This document shows, one piece after another, positions 40,401 through 50,000 of a stretch of 50,000 bases of DNA (position 1 is its first letter; the number at the start of each line of letters is the position of its first letter). Origin of the DNA: Zygnema cylindricum. Its lineage: Eukaryota; Streptophyta; Zygnematophyceae; Zygnematales; Zygnemataceae. The notes under the pieces are model-generated. The model was given only the letters and a program-made list of their open reading frames with translations. It did not search any database and was not told the DNA's origin. Where the stretch lies: contig JBBHKE010003008.1 of the NCBI GenBank assembly GCA_037447655.1, forward strand, positions 1 to 50,000. The letters run 5' to 3'. The position numbers and the translations under genes were made by a program.

Positions 40401-42217
40401 TTTTTAGAAATCGTGGTTATATATAGTTCTTGTTTGCATGTGACTATTTTTTCCGGGGTTTTGGTAAAATCCTTTTTGCAATTTTTCTATTTTCAAATGA
40501 ATCCAATGGTATCTCATTGTAACCATTAATACCCAACACCCATTATGCCCAAATTATACCCTATTTAGGCCCATTTTGTAGTTAACATTTATAAAAACTT
40601 GAAAGAGTGACTGGCTATAAAGGGGTTGGGTTTTTGGACTATTTTTTGAACATGGGAAGAATCACAGCAACGAAAGGAAATAGAGAAAGCTGCTGCTGAA
40701 GAAGAGTTTCGAGCGTTGACCGAATTTCAGGTCAGTTTGAAAAACTTTTTTTGTTGAATTCTTACAAAAACAAAACAAAACTTTGAATGGAATGTGTCAT
40801 TTTTTTTTTTTGGATGGGTCAAAAAAATTGCAAGGACAATTTTAATCTTGTTCATGGTTTAATTCTTTGTTTTTCCTTAAAAAAAAATTAAAAAAAATTG
40901 GGGATTTTTCAAAAGTTCTTTAAATTTTTACAGAAGCATCTTGGGAAGGACGATGGTAAAGAAATGGAGTTTGAAGAAAATTTTAGAGAGTTTTTTCTTA
41001 ACCATTTAAATAATCGAAATATAGGATTATCTTCTTACTTTTTTTTAAAAAAAAATTCCGGTTTCTGTCTCTTTTTTTGTGGAAGAATGGTGTGATTGAT
41101 TATGGTATTTTAGGGTTTTTTTAATGTAATTTTAATTGCTTTGTTCAAATGTAGTTTAAGTATATGGGTTAATTCTCTTTTCTATTGTACGCTTTTAGGG
41201 TTTGGGGGTTTTTGAGCTTCAATGTGGTCTTAGCTGATTGATAGTTTTTGGTATTAATGTTCTATAAAAATTGGGTATAAAGGGGTATTTCTTTATATTA
41301 TTTATTTGCAGACTGCGAGAGCTGAGAGAACTTTGCATTTGGACGATTTTGAATCAATACAGCGAAAAGAACAGGTTTGCCTTTTTTTTGTTTTGGGGGG
41401 GAGGGAAGGGGAGGGGAAGAGGAGGAGTGGAAGGAGGAAAATGGAATGTATCACCTTTTTTTACCACTTTTTTTTTTTTTTTTAAAGCGGTAACTAGAAA
41501 GAAATAAAGAAGACAAATTTCTGACTTTTCTTTGTGTTAAGAATCTAAATAAACTGAAAGGTAGTGTGTAAGTTTTCGAGGAATATGGAGTTTATTTTGG
41601 TCCAGCTTTTTTTTTTTTTTTTTTTAGTTAGTTTGGCAAAAACGAGGGAGAAGGGAAAAAAAAAAAGGACTTATTTGTACAATTTTGAATGTATATGTAA
41701 AGACAATACTACTTTCTATTTAAAAAAAAATTGATTCACTTAGAATCACTTTTTAGAAGTTACCGTATGACAACCTATTATGGAAAAAAAAAAAAAAAAA
41801 AAAAACCTAATCTAAACTATGTCTCAACTCATACTGTTTAAGTTTTGGCACATATGACAGACGGAGTCCGGAAAAAAAAATCAACTGTCGACATCGGAAA
41901 CGAACAAAAAAGGAGTGGTAACGAAAAGAAAGGACCCACCTTTGTCTTTTCCTAAGGTATTTTCGGTGAAAGTACAGCCGAAAGCACAAGCAAAGCGTCT
42001 ACGTGACAATCCAAAAAGTGAGTCGATCGGTGTGACATCCGTAGGCAATAATTTGCCGAAAGAGGAGCAAGATGGTATACAAAAGGGTTTAAGAGAAAAC
42101 CAATTAAGTACTAAAGAAATTGAAAGAGAAATTGTGGAAAAATCGGGAAATGAAGGTTTACGAGGACCAATCACAGCTCTTGTTTCTTATGACTCTGATG
42201 CTGATGAGGAAAGCTGA
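37418..42217 (+). CDS. FAM192A: FAM192A/NIP30 (PSME3-interacting) family protein, seven exons
   Basis: Exons are 37418-37462, 37880-37954, 39244-39301, 39738-39793, 40668-40730, 41312-41374 and 41861-42217, giving 238 residues. Recognisable blocks are NFISEKELDTLKATRGARVE, VDRPLYEILQEAKEKKDAEF NERFKN (split here for length), PPKSLDEDETEFLEALDK, a helical charged segment (QRKEIEKAAAEEEFRALTEF), FSVKVQPKAQAKRLRDNP, and the C-terminal ITALVSYDSDADEES. The order LYE...FNERFK...PPK.LDEDE..FL...acidic tail is that of the NIP30 domain family, nuclear proteins which in animals bind the proteasome activator PA28-gamma. All introns are GT-AG and phases agree; exon 3 to 4 is the only non-zero phase. Confidence 0.9.
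37463..37879 (+). repeat. FAM192A intron 1 with a 300-base polypyrimidine tract
   Basis: From about 37560 to the acceptor at 37877-37879 the sense strand is almost pure C/T (CTCCTC, CCCTCC, CTCTCT). Pro/Ser/Leu frames through it are not genes. Confidence 0.85.
37955..39243 (+). other. FAM192A intron 2 with (TA)n and a purine tract
   Basis: A (TA/TG)n tract lies at 38172-38226 and an A/G-rich tract (GGGAGAGAGG-type) at about 38455-38600, complementary in composition to the C/T tract of intron 1. Confidence 0.75.
39302..41860 (+). other. FAM192A introns 3-6
   Basis: T-rich introns between the short exons. An A/G tract lies at 41395-41440. AAATAGTGTGGAT occurs at about 40237-40248 and A/T homopolymers are frequent. 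No nested gene is seen. Confidence 0.6.
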
Positions 42218-42648
42218 TTTTTTAGAGTATGAGTGTGGGAGAGAGAGAGAGAGGAATAGAATAAGAAAGGACAAAGAAAAAGAAAAAAAAACGATTAAAA
42301 AAAAAGGAGAAGGGATTATGTAGAATAGACAGTACAAATCGGTAGAATCAGATATAAGTGGACCGTTAAACAGTGTGGTACTCATTTTTTTTTGGTAATG
42401 GTTAGGAGACGAAGAGAGAGCTCGTATCGTAAAACGGGGAGAGGGAGGGGAGGGGGGAGGGAGAGAGAGAGAGAGAGGACTAGTTGGAGTAGAGAAAGAC
42501 AATATCAAGCATAGTTTGTGCAGTTTCCATATCCATAGCAAACTTGAAAAGTCGGTATTTTGATGACCAATTTTAATCGAAACTTTAAAGTTGTGTTTAC
42601 TTTTAAGGTTTTTGCAATGTGGAAATATATATTGCAAGTTCCATAGCC

Positions 42649-42705
<57 letters not shown>

Positions 42706-42741
42706 TTTTTTTGTGTCTTGATAATAATACAAGAATATATA

Positions 42742-42794
<53 letters not shown>

Positions 42795-42830
42795 TTTTTT
42801 TTTGAGTCTTGATGTAAAAATAAGACTCTA

Positions 42831-42893
<63 letters not shown>

Positions 42894-42904
42894 CAACAAA
42901 AAAA
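42218..42904 (+). repeat. 3' flank of FAM192A with A/G tract and three (TA)n arrays
   Basis: (GA)n/GGGAGG tract at about 42430-42478, then (TA)n arrays at about 42650-42701, 42738-42791 and 42835-42892 separated by related spacers ending ATTCTTTTTTTT/ATTTTTTTTTT followed by TGAGTCTTGAT or TGTGTCTTGAT. The spacer pattern suggests a tandemly duplicated unit of roughly 90 bases. Confidence 0.85.
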
Positions 42905-43576
42905 AGAAAAAGTTAATGCAAATTTTTGGCCCGTACATATCGATAATCATGAACTATTATTTTGTTTTCTAACAAAAAAAACGAGTGTAAATACTATAGT
43001 TACGCAATATAGTTATTTTTTTTAGTGTAGAGTTTTAAACCATAAAATTAGATACCTAAGAATGTTTTTGGTTCACCGTAATGACGGTGCGTGGGTTCGT
43101 CAGGGTTTTTTAAGGGATTTTAGGGTTTTTTAACCTGAATCTCTAGTAATGTCAAAGTGGTCTGTGGTCTCTTTTTACAGTTGAAGATTTGTACGAATCT
43201 AATTAAAAAGCACGATGGTAAACCACCCGAGTATGTAGAAATGAAAAACGAAAGGCGAAAATGAACTTGGAAAACCACACGTGGGTGAAAGCAAACTAAA
43301 GAAACAACAATGCGAAAGAAGCTAACAAGCTGTTTTAGGGCTAAGGGTTTTTTTAGGGTTATTTGCAAGCTAACAAAAGACATTGAAAGGAACAAGAAGC
43401 ACAACAACAACAAAAAAATAGCGCATCAAAAAACAAAAAATGGCATTAAATGAGTTAATATCATTAATTCGGTGGAGGCTTTTTTGCCAGAAATCACGAA
43501 ATAGTGTTAGCAACACTATTGAGAAGGGTTCAGTGAAACAATATATTAACTTGGATATTAACTTTGTACATTATAA
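42905..43576. other. Unassigned sequence
   Basis: No supported gene. GGGTTTTTTAAGGGATTTTAGGG-like words near 43100-43130 and 43335-43360 are the only noticeable pattern. Confidence 0.35.
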
Positions 43577-43716
43577 TAAAACGAACCGGCGTAAAAATAT
43601 CAATTGAAATTTAAGGAAAAAAATGCGCGTCGTCACGCGCGACGAAATCGAACCACACTATATTGACAGCGAAATTTCGTTTCGTGCGTTTTAAAATTTC
43701 CGTACAAGACTTACAG
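43577..43716. repeat. Flank repeat, left copy (matches 44633-44760)
   Basis: AATAAAACGAACCGGCGTAA, AAAATATCA(A/T)TTGAAAT, GCGTCGTCACGCGCGACGAA and ACATTGACAGCGAAAT or close variants recur in direct orientation at 44633-44755, either side of the element at 43719-44575. Confidence 0.75.
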
Positions 43717-43718
43717 TA

Positions 43719-44575
43719 CTTCAGTTTAAAGAGGTTTCGTTTCAATTTGCGTCTAAATTCAATGTAACGCTTATGCGACTAAATTTCAATTTTGCGGCTA
43801 AAGGCGTGTTCACATGTGTTCAAGTAAGGGTTTTTTCCCGTCGTTTTCACAGAAAATGGGACTTCCAACGAAAAAAAAATACGCCGTACTAAAAATGGGC
43901 AAAAATACAAGTACATTTTGCGTCTTCTTGGAACTTGGAAGGTACGGCAATTTGGCGTTATTATCATCGCGACCCACTCCCAGCTCATATACACACTTCT
44001 GGAATAAATCGCGACCTCATTTTAATCAAAATACTACCCTATTGACGAATAGAAAGCCTGGATTGCACGCGTCAAACATTTTCGATTTTTTTTTTACAGT
44101 TGGGAGAGTACACGAAAAAAAAGTTGTTTGTCCGTTAGCAAACAATTTGTTTTTGGGAATTGATCATGACAGTGACTGTTTTGGTTGCGCACAGTCACTT
44201 ACGTCATTCTGTCAAAAAACTTACGTTTGAAGTACAGATTGGTACAAATAAAGTACCGTTGAGTATGAATTTGACGGTCAATCGGTTGGACATCTTTGAC
44301 TTTCATAATATTGTTTCAACCGCTTAAAATTTTGCCGCGCTTGCGAACGTCGACCGTCATAATAAAATTAGCAATTCACACGGCCGGCGAGCGTTTACGG
44401 TAACAAAACTGCGGCGACCACATGTAAATAAAATGGTTGCAGACAGTAACTTTTTGTCGTTATGTGAGCTCCACGGTGAGAGCACAGCCGCAAAATTGAA
44501 ATTGAATCGTCTAAGTGTTACATTGAACTTAGACGCAAAGTGAAACGAAAGTACGAAACCTATTGAAACTGGAAG
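43719..44575. mobile_element. TA-flanked element (CTTCAG family), 857 bp
   Basis: The left end CTTCAGTTTAAAGAGGTTTC and right end GAAACCTATTGAAACTGGAAG are inverted, with TA at 43717-43718 and 44576-44577. Further inverted blocks (TTTGCGTCTAA, AATTTTGCGGCT) make TIRs of about 90 bases. The interior at 43825-43930 resembles the left part of the Harbinger family. The bases outside the TAs (CGTACAAGACTTACAG / CTATAAGTCTCGTACGG) are themselves inverted. Confidence 0.7.
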
Positions 44576-44632
44576 TACTATAAGTCTCGTACGGAAATAT
44601 TATAACGCACGAAACGACATAAACTTTTATAA

Positions 44633-44760
44633 TAAAACGAACCGGCGTAAAAATATCATTTGAAATCAAATGAAAAAAATGAGCGTCGTCACGCGCGACG
44701 AAATTGAGCCACGCTATTTTCGAATCAACATACTTACATTGACAGCGAAATGTTAGGATA
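44633..44760. repeat. Flank repeat, right copy
   Basis: Direct-orientation partner of 43577-43716. Confidence 0.7.
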
Positions 44761-44825
44761 TTGGGCGAATCGGCGTCGGCCGAAATCGTGCAGTCAATTT
44801 TTTGTTCGGTTCGCGTCAGTTATGC

Positions 44826-45003
44826 AAAATTTTAAGCGGTTGAAACAATATTATGAAAGTCAAAGATGTCCAACCGATTGACCGTCAAATTTATACTCAA
44901 CGGTACTTTATTTGTACCAATGTGTACTTCAAACGTACGTTTTTTGACAGAATGACGTAAGTGACTGTGCGCAACCAAAACAGTCACTGTCATGATCAAT
45001 TCC
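44826..45003. repeat. Inverted partial copy of 44158-44345
   Basis: AAGCGGTTGAAACAATATTATG...CCAACCGATTGACCGTCAAATT...ACAGTCACTGTCATGATCAA is the reverse of the CTTCAG-family interior 480 bases to its left. Confidence 0.8.
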
Positions 45004-45173
45004 CTTGTTTTTTTGTTTGGATGCACAAAATTTGTATGTAATTGCGTTAAATGGAAAAGCGTAGAAAATGGCAACAGGCAGCCGGACAGGATTCGCCAGA
45101 ACTACGCACATGGCAGTGAAAGAAAGCCCGATGTCTACAATGTCACGCTGAACATTCAATGTCACTTTCACTA

Positions 45174-45387
45174 CACCGTGAATCGTTATTCGCGTAAAGG
45201 TTTCTTTAGCGTGTAGGAACAATTACCGTTATTTACGCTAATTGAGAATTTGGAAATTTTCAACGACATCGTTTATTCTAATTAGGAATTAGGGTTTTTT
45301 TAAATAGTGTGGATAATTCTATTTGAGAATTTGCAAAAAAAAAGGTACCTTAAATAGCGTCCATTACGCCAATACCAATTCACGGTG
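45174..45387. mobile_element. mariner/Stowaway-like MITE, 214 bp
   Basis: CACCGTGAATCGTTATTCGC... to ...CCAATTCACGGTG with TA at 45172-45173 and 45388-45389. Same subfamily and length as 19339-19552. Confidence 0.85.
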
Positions 45388-45400
45388 TACAATACTGTGA

Positions 45401-45582
45401 AGTCCATTTGTAGACGCATGCGATTGCTAATGTTGTCCACGTGTGGGCGTCTACAAATGTCATGAGCTTGTTGGCGTCGACAAATGTCCGCAGTCCATTT
45501 GTAGACGCATGCGATTGCTAATGTTGTCCACGTGTGGGCGTCTACAAATGTCATGAGCTTGTTGGCGTTGACAAATGTCCGC
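45401..45582. repeat. 91-bp direct repeat, two units
   Basis: Units start AGTCCATTTGTAGACGCATG at 45401 and 45492 and differ at about one base; GTCTACAAATGTCA-like words continue in degraded form to about 45660. Confidence 0.9.
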
Positions 45583-45710
45583 AGTATGTCAGGAGCTCGT
45601 TCTAGTGTACAAATGTCCGCAGTTTGTTGGCGTTTACAGGTGTCGCAAGATATTGGCGACGTCTACAACTGTCACATATTCGAAGTAATGACGGTGCAAG
45701 TAACGACTGA

Positions 45711-46895
45711 GGGTATGGCCCCATGTGGCTAAGTTCGGGTTTTTTTTCTGTCGTTTTCCTTTCAAACTTAGCGCCGTACTGCCTAAGTTGCGACCGTACG
45801 AAGAAATCGCAAATTTTTGGAGTACAATTTGCGTCATTCTCTAACTTAGGATGTACAAAAATTTGTCGTCTTGCGTTTTTTCGACCCACTGTCACGTCAT
45901 CGTCACACTTATCATAAAACACATCGGCAATGTGTTTTAAGCTAAGAAAAATCCGTTTACACCAATAGGAAAACAATTTTTCACATGTGAAATTTTTTCA
46001 AAAATTTTTGACGAGAAAAAAATACAGGGTTGTTGGGTTTTGTCTGGTAGTACCTTGTACGGTTTTTTTTTGCAGGGGTCTCGATGCTGCAGTGTCATTT
46101 CACGCAAAGTTGAAAAATCTGCGAAGGTGAAAAATCTTCGAAGTCATGGCCGCCGGACAGGCGAGGTTTAAGTAAGGGTTTTTTTATGTCGTTTTCTTGT
46201 AAAACGTAGAGCCGTACCGCGTAAGTTTCAACCGTACAAAAAAATAGAAAAAATGAGAAGTACATTTTGCGTCATCATCGGATTTAAGATGTACTACATG
46301 TTGTCGTTTTGTGTTCTTCGACCCACGGCCATGCCAAAAAACGTCATCTTCCAACTTTTCTTTAAAACATAGGGAAGATGTGTTTTAAAACAAATATTTT
46401 TTGAAAACCAAATCGAAGCATGTGCACATGTAGAAATTAAAAAAAAAAATAAAAAAAATTCAAGCGACGACGAAAAGTGCACGATCCGTTATGTTTTGTC
46501 CGTTTGCGTTCAGGTACGACAAAGCAAAGTACACAATTTGTTTGGATTTGTCCGTTTGTGCCTGTTACGAAATTTATCTAGCCAAGGGTCAAGATCCGAT
46601 GCCATTTCACGTCAAGGGGACAAGAGACCCAAAGGCAAAGTGCATCTTCTTCAACCGTGAAACGGTACAAGCTAGATGGCGGTACGTCTACAATTTCACG
46701 AAAAGTCATGCAACGTCACAAGCAGTTACAAAAGATAACGTGCCTCATCACAGATTGTACACTGTGGACAGCCGTCACATGCATTATTGACGTATACAAT
46801 CGTCACGCCATTAAGTGACAACTTCGTTTGGTACACATAAGGACACCCAAAATCCGAGTCCGCCGGATCTGCGCTAAAAAACAAAGTAAATTCTC
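45711..46895. mobile_element. Harbinger-like elements, truncated copy plus a copy split by insertion
   Basis: It starts GGGTATGGCCCCATGTGG after TGA. The left half of one copy (to about 46165) joins the left part of another (AAGTAAGGGTTTTTTTATGT near 46170). The second copy's right end is broken at TAA 46896-46898 and resumes after the inserted element as 47676-47700 (GTTTCAAGTACATGGAGACG...). Confidence 0.75.
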
Positions 46896-46898
46896 TAA

Positions 46899-47672
46899 GG
46901 GTACGGCCCTATGTATGTGTAACTTACCGAACTTACTTTGTATTTTATCGCGGATCCGGCGGAACCGGATTTCAGGTATCTCTATGTGTTTACTCGAAAT
47001 AATTACTTAAGTTTGTGACGATTGTATACGTCGACAATACCCGTGATGGCTGTCATCGTGTACAATTTGTCTTTGGCGCACCGTATTTTTTTGAAAATTT
47101 TTGAAGCGTCGTTAGACACATCGTAATTTTTGAAACGATTTGAGGATTTGGCATGTCTCATATCATTGCGCGACATCGTAGACGTATAGCCTTGCAGCCG
47201 TGGCTGTACAGCATGCCTTTGTGCAAACCTCTCCTGTTCGGTCGCCATGACTTCAAAAAAAATTCACCTTCGTAGATTTTTCTACTTTGCGTGAAATGAC
47301 ACTGCACAATCGAGACCCGTGCAAAAAAATAAACCCTACAGCATGCAAGCGGACAAAAAAACAACCCTGTAATTTTTTTCGTCGTCAAAAACTTCTAAAA
47401 CATTTTCACATGTGGGAATATGTTTTCCTATTGATTTTACTTTGCTTAAAACACATTGCCGATGTGGTTTATGATAAGTTTGAAGATGAGCGACAATGGT
47501 CGAAAAAACGCAAGATGACAAATTTTCGTACATCCTAAGTTCGCGGATGACGCAAATTGTACTCTACAAATTTGTGATTTCTTCATACGGCAACAACTTG
47601 GGCAGTACGGCGCTAAGTTACAAAGGATAACGATAGAAAAAAACCCGTACTTAGCCACATGGGGCCGTACCC
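46899..47672. mobile_element. Harbinger-like element, reverse, nested, 774 bp
   Basis: GGGTACGGCCCTATGTATGT to CCACATGGGGCCGTACCC, with direct TAA at 46896-46898 and 47673-47675. The interior is the reverse of the neighbouring copies (GCGGATCC.., TTGTCGTC). Confidence 0.82.
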
Positions 47673-47703
47673 TAAGTTTCAAGTACATGGAGACGCACAC
47701 TAA

Positions 47704-48468
47704 GGGTATGTCCCCATGTGCATAAGGGTTTTTTTTTATGTCGTTTTCCCGTAAAACTTAGAGCCATACTTCTTAAGTTGTAACCGTACGAAGGAATCGC
47801 AAATTTATAGAGTACAATTTGCGTCATCCTTAGGATGTACGAAAATTTGTCGTCTTGTATTTTTCGACCCACTTCCACGACAAAAAAATCATTTTCAAAC
47901 TTATGTTTAAAACACATGCGCGATGTGTTTTTAAACTAGGTATTTTCGATAAACAAATAGGAACATATATTCGCACGTGCCGTAATTTTCGAAAATTTTC
48001 ATACGATTTCCAAGGACAGAAAAGTACATAATTGGCTATGTTTTATCTGTTTCCGTTCAATACGACAAAGAAAAGTACACAATTTGTTAGTTTTGTCTTT
48101 TTTCGTTCTGTACGGATTTTTTTTTGCAAGGGTCTCGAAATTCCGATGCCATTTCACATCGACCGGACAGGCGACGCGAAGGCAAAGCGCATCTTCTTCA
48201 ACCGTGAAACGGCACAGGCTGGAAGGCGGTACGTCTACAATGTCACGGTACGACAGGCGACGTCACAAGCAGTTTCAAACAAAAATGTGCGACAACACAG
48301 ATTGTAGACGTTGACAGCCGTCACAGGTATTGTCGACGTATACAATCGTCACAAACGTAAGTTACGATTAAGTTCTTACAAATAGGGACACTTGAAAACT
48401 GGGTCCGTTGGATCCGCGCTAAAACACAAAGTAAGTTTGCTAAGTTACAAGTTCATGGGGACATACCC
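47704..48468. mobile_element. Harbinger-like element, complete, 765 bp
   Basis: GGGTATGTCCCCATGTGC to TTCATGGGGACATACCC, with direct TAA at 47701-47703 and 48469-48471. The left TAA is also the right edge of the previous element. No transposase frame. Confidence 0.85.
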
Positions 48469-48471
48469 TAA

Positions 48472-48815
48472 GTTAATATCCAACGTGCTCTCACCGTGGA
48501 GCTCATGTAACGACAAAAAGTGACTGTCTGCAACACTTTTATTTACATGTGGTTGCCGCATTTTTGTTACCGTAAACGTTCGACGGCCGTGTGAATTGCT
48601 AATTTTATTATGACGGTCGACGTTCGCAAGCGCGACAAAAGTTTAAGCGGTTGAAACAATATTTTGAAAGTCAAAGCTGTCCAACCGATTGACCGTCCAA
48701 TTTAGACTCAACGGAAATTTACTTGTACCAATTTGTATTTCAAAAATACATTTTTTGACAAAATGACGTAAGTGACTGTGCGCAACCAAAACAGTCACTG
48801 CCATAATCAATTCCC
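48472..48815. mobile_element. CTTCAG-family interior, reverse copy
   Basis: GTTAATATCCAACGTGCTCT... through CGGCCGTGTGAATTG... to CAGTCACTGCCATAATCAAT is the reverse of 31356-31700 and 44155-44490. It begins exactly at the TAA where the Harbinger-like element ends. Confidence 0.75.
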
Positions 48816-50000
48816 ATTTCTTGACGGTCACTCAAAAAAATGGTATGTAACTTGTAGGTGTTAATTGCTTTTTTGTGCGTTTTTTACTATTTTACTCATT
48901 TTAGAACCCGTGGAAGCTACGTGTATGGTATCCTTTGTCTGTTTGAGAAAACTTTACCCTCCAAAGTGGTATATGACCTCCCAGGTTTACTTCTGTAGTT
49001 GTAAGAAGCAAGTTTTCCTTGTAGCTACGCTATTAGCGTTAACAAGTAATTAGTGTAAAATAAATAATAAGTGTTGTTAACTCTAATTTGGGTTAATAGC
49101 CCTGTCGTCAAAAAAGATTTTACTCTAGTTTAATCATAACTCTAATTTGGGTACATTTTCCCCATAGTGTAGCCGGTATAGCTTGTGTTCACATAGATGA
49201 CGTTTGAACATGTGAGAACAGTTTCGCATGATTTTCCGCAGTCTTTTTAACTGGGAATAAAATCTAAGTGTGCTTTTTTGTGTCGACGCACTCACTTTCG
49301 CGTGTCGACGCCTTTATATGACACACTTCTTGTAAGATTATACGGCATAACAAGCAATTTTAGTACGAACTGATGCATTTCATACACTACACTAAATTTA
49401 GCTAATAGCGATTCAAGGTGTAGGTTATAAATATATCCATTTTTTGGTACTTTGACGCTATGGATTTTATTCATAAAACTTCCAATGTAGAGGATGAAAA
49501 AATACTTCGATATGGTGTTCATTATGTGACCTCAAAGGATGAAAGAAGACTTCGATAAGGTGTACCTTATGGGATGTACAATACCTCAATTAGAAATAAA
49601 ATAATTATTAGCATTTGTTTTATCATGATCCAGTGTTAGCTTAAATGACATGGAAATTTTGCTTATAACAATTAGTCATCTATTTGTTATTTATTGTAAA
49701 GTACCAGATGACGATTGAGGGCCATGGAGTAAATTGAAGTGTATGTAAACGTAATTTAGGAGAATCAATGTTATTGGCGTTTAAACAAGGCGGTCTCACC
49801 TTTGAGTACTACACTGTGAATCGTTATAAGCTTTAAGAAATGTGTTTCTTGAAATTGAATGACGTGTTATTACTAATTTAGATCATAGAGACAAAATATT
49901 GATTTTTTTTTTCCCAAAAAAAATGATATTTATTGAACTAGCCAATAACATAACAATAGTAAATAAATAACCAATATCTTAAACATTTACGAAACTAAAA
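48816..50000. other. Unassigned sequence with mariner end remnants
   Basis: No gene. GCGATTCAAGGTG followed by TA ends at 49420, and TA followed by CACTGTGAATCGTTATAAGC begins at 49812; these are worn mariner ends whose partners are not identified or lie beyond the window. Confidence 0.4.

Noticed and set aside
42505-42972. Tyr/Ile repeat frames
   Set aside because: Translations of (TA)n microsatellites.
45401-45660. CRISPR-like array
   Set aside because: Two 91-bp near-identical units without unique spacers in a plant nuclear context; a tandem duplication.

Overview
This is nuclear DNA of a streptophyte, most likely a land plant. It carries a PV42-type CBS protein gene of the SnRK1-gamma class, CAMTA CG-1 exons, an LRR receptor kinase and a plant-style FAM192A/NIP30 gene, all with GT-AG introns. 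The DNA is AT-rich and packed with non-autonomous DNA transposons plus Ty3/gypsy and Ty1/copia remnants. Nothing prokaryotic, organellar or CRISPR-like was seen. The species cannot be fixed from the sequence.

Layout. 1-2507: left-facing, incomplete Ty3/gypsy element (protease start, a gag with two stop codons, primer-binding site, edge of a probable LTR), with a canonical -1 frameshift heptamer at the gag/pol junction. 3435-7217: two adjoining Harbinger/Tourist-like elements, one hAT-like element and a 617-bp mariner/Stowaway-like element. 8378-18644 (+): PV42-like gene in which a three-exon block (exons 2-4) is duplicated. Two intact exons of a CAMTA CG-1 DNA-binding domain lie between the copies. 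The 3' part of intron 1, in both copies, is an array of TGACGTGGC-type repeats whose last unit provides the splice acceptor of exon 2.

18645-21666: intergenic. 21667-26177 (-): two-exon LRR receptor-like kinase of 1350 residues with a recently amplified LRR module, a long pyrimidine-rich leader and a 17-bp x3 repeat just upstream. 26600-36550: a dense mosaic of nested Harbinger-like and mariner-like elements, a copia 3' end with a 166-bp LTR, and a tRNA-like Pol III unit. 36820-37382: a 93-bp repeat and a cluster of CCCTAA motifs in front of the seven-exon FAM192A/NIP30 gene (37418-42217, +). 42640-42892: (TA)n tracts. 43000-50000: another nest of the same transposon families.

The three genes look independent of each other: energy signalling, surface receptor signalling, and a proteasome-activator-interacting nuclear protein. 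The strongest leads are the phase-0 exon cassette duplication with CG-1 exons in between, which could all be spliced in frame; the bZIP-motif array at the exon 2 acceptor; and transposon junctions that let insertion order be read directly from shared target-site duplications.
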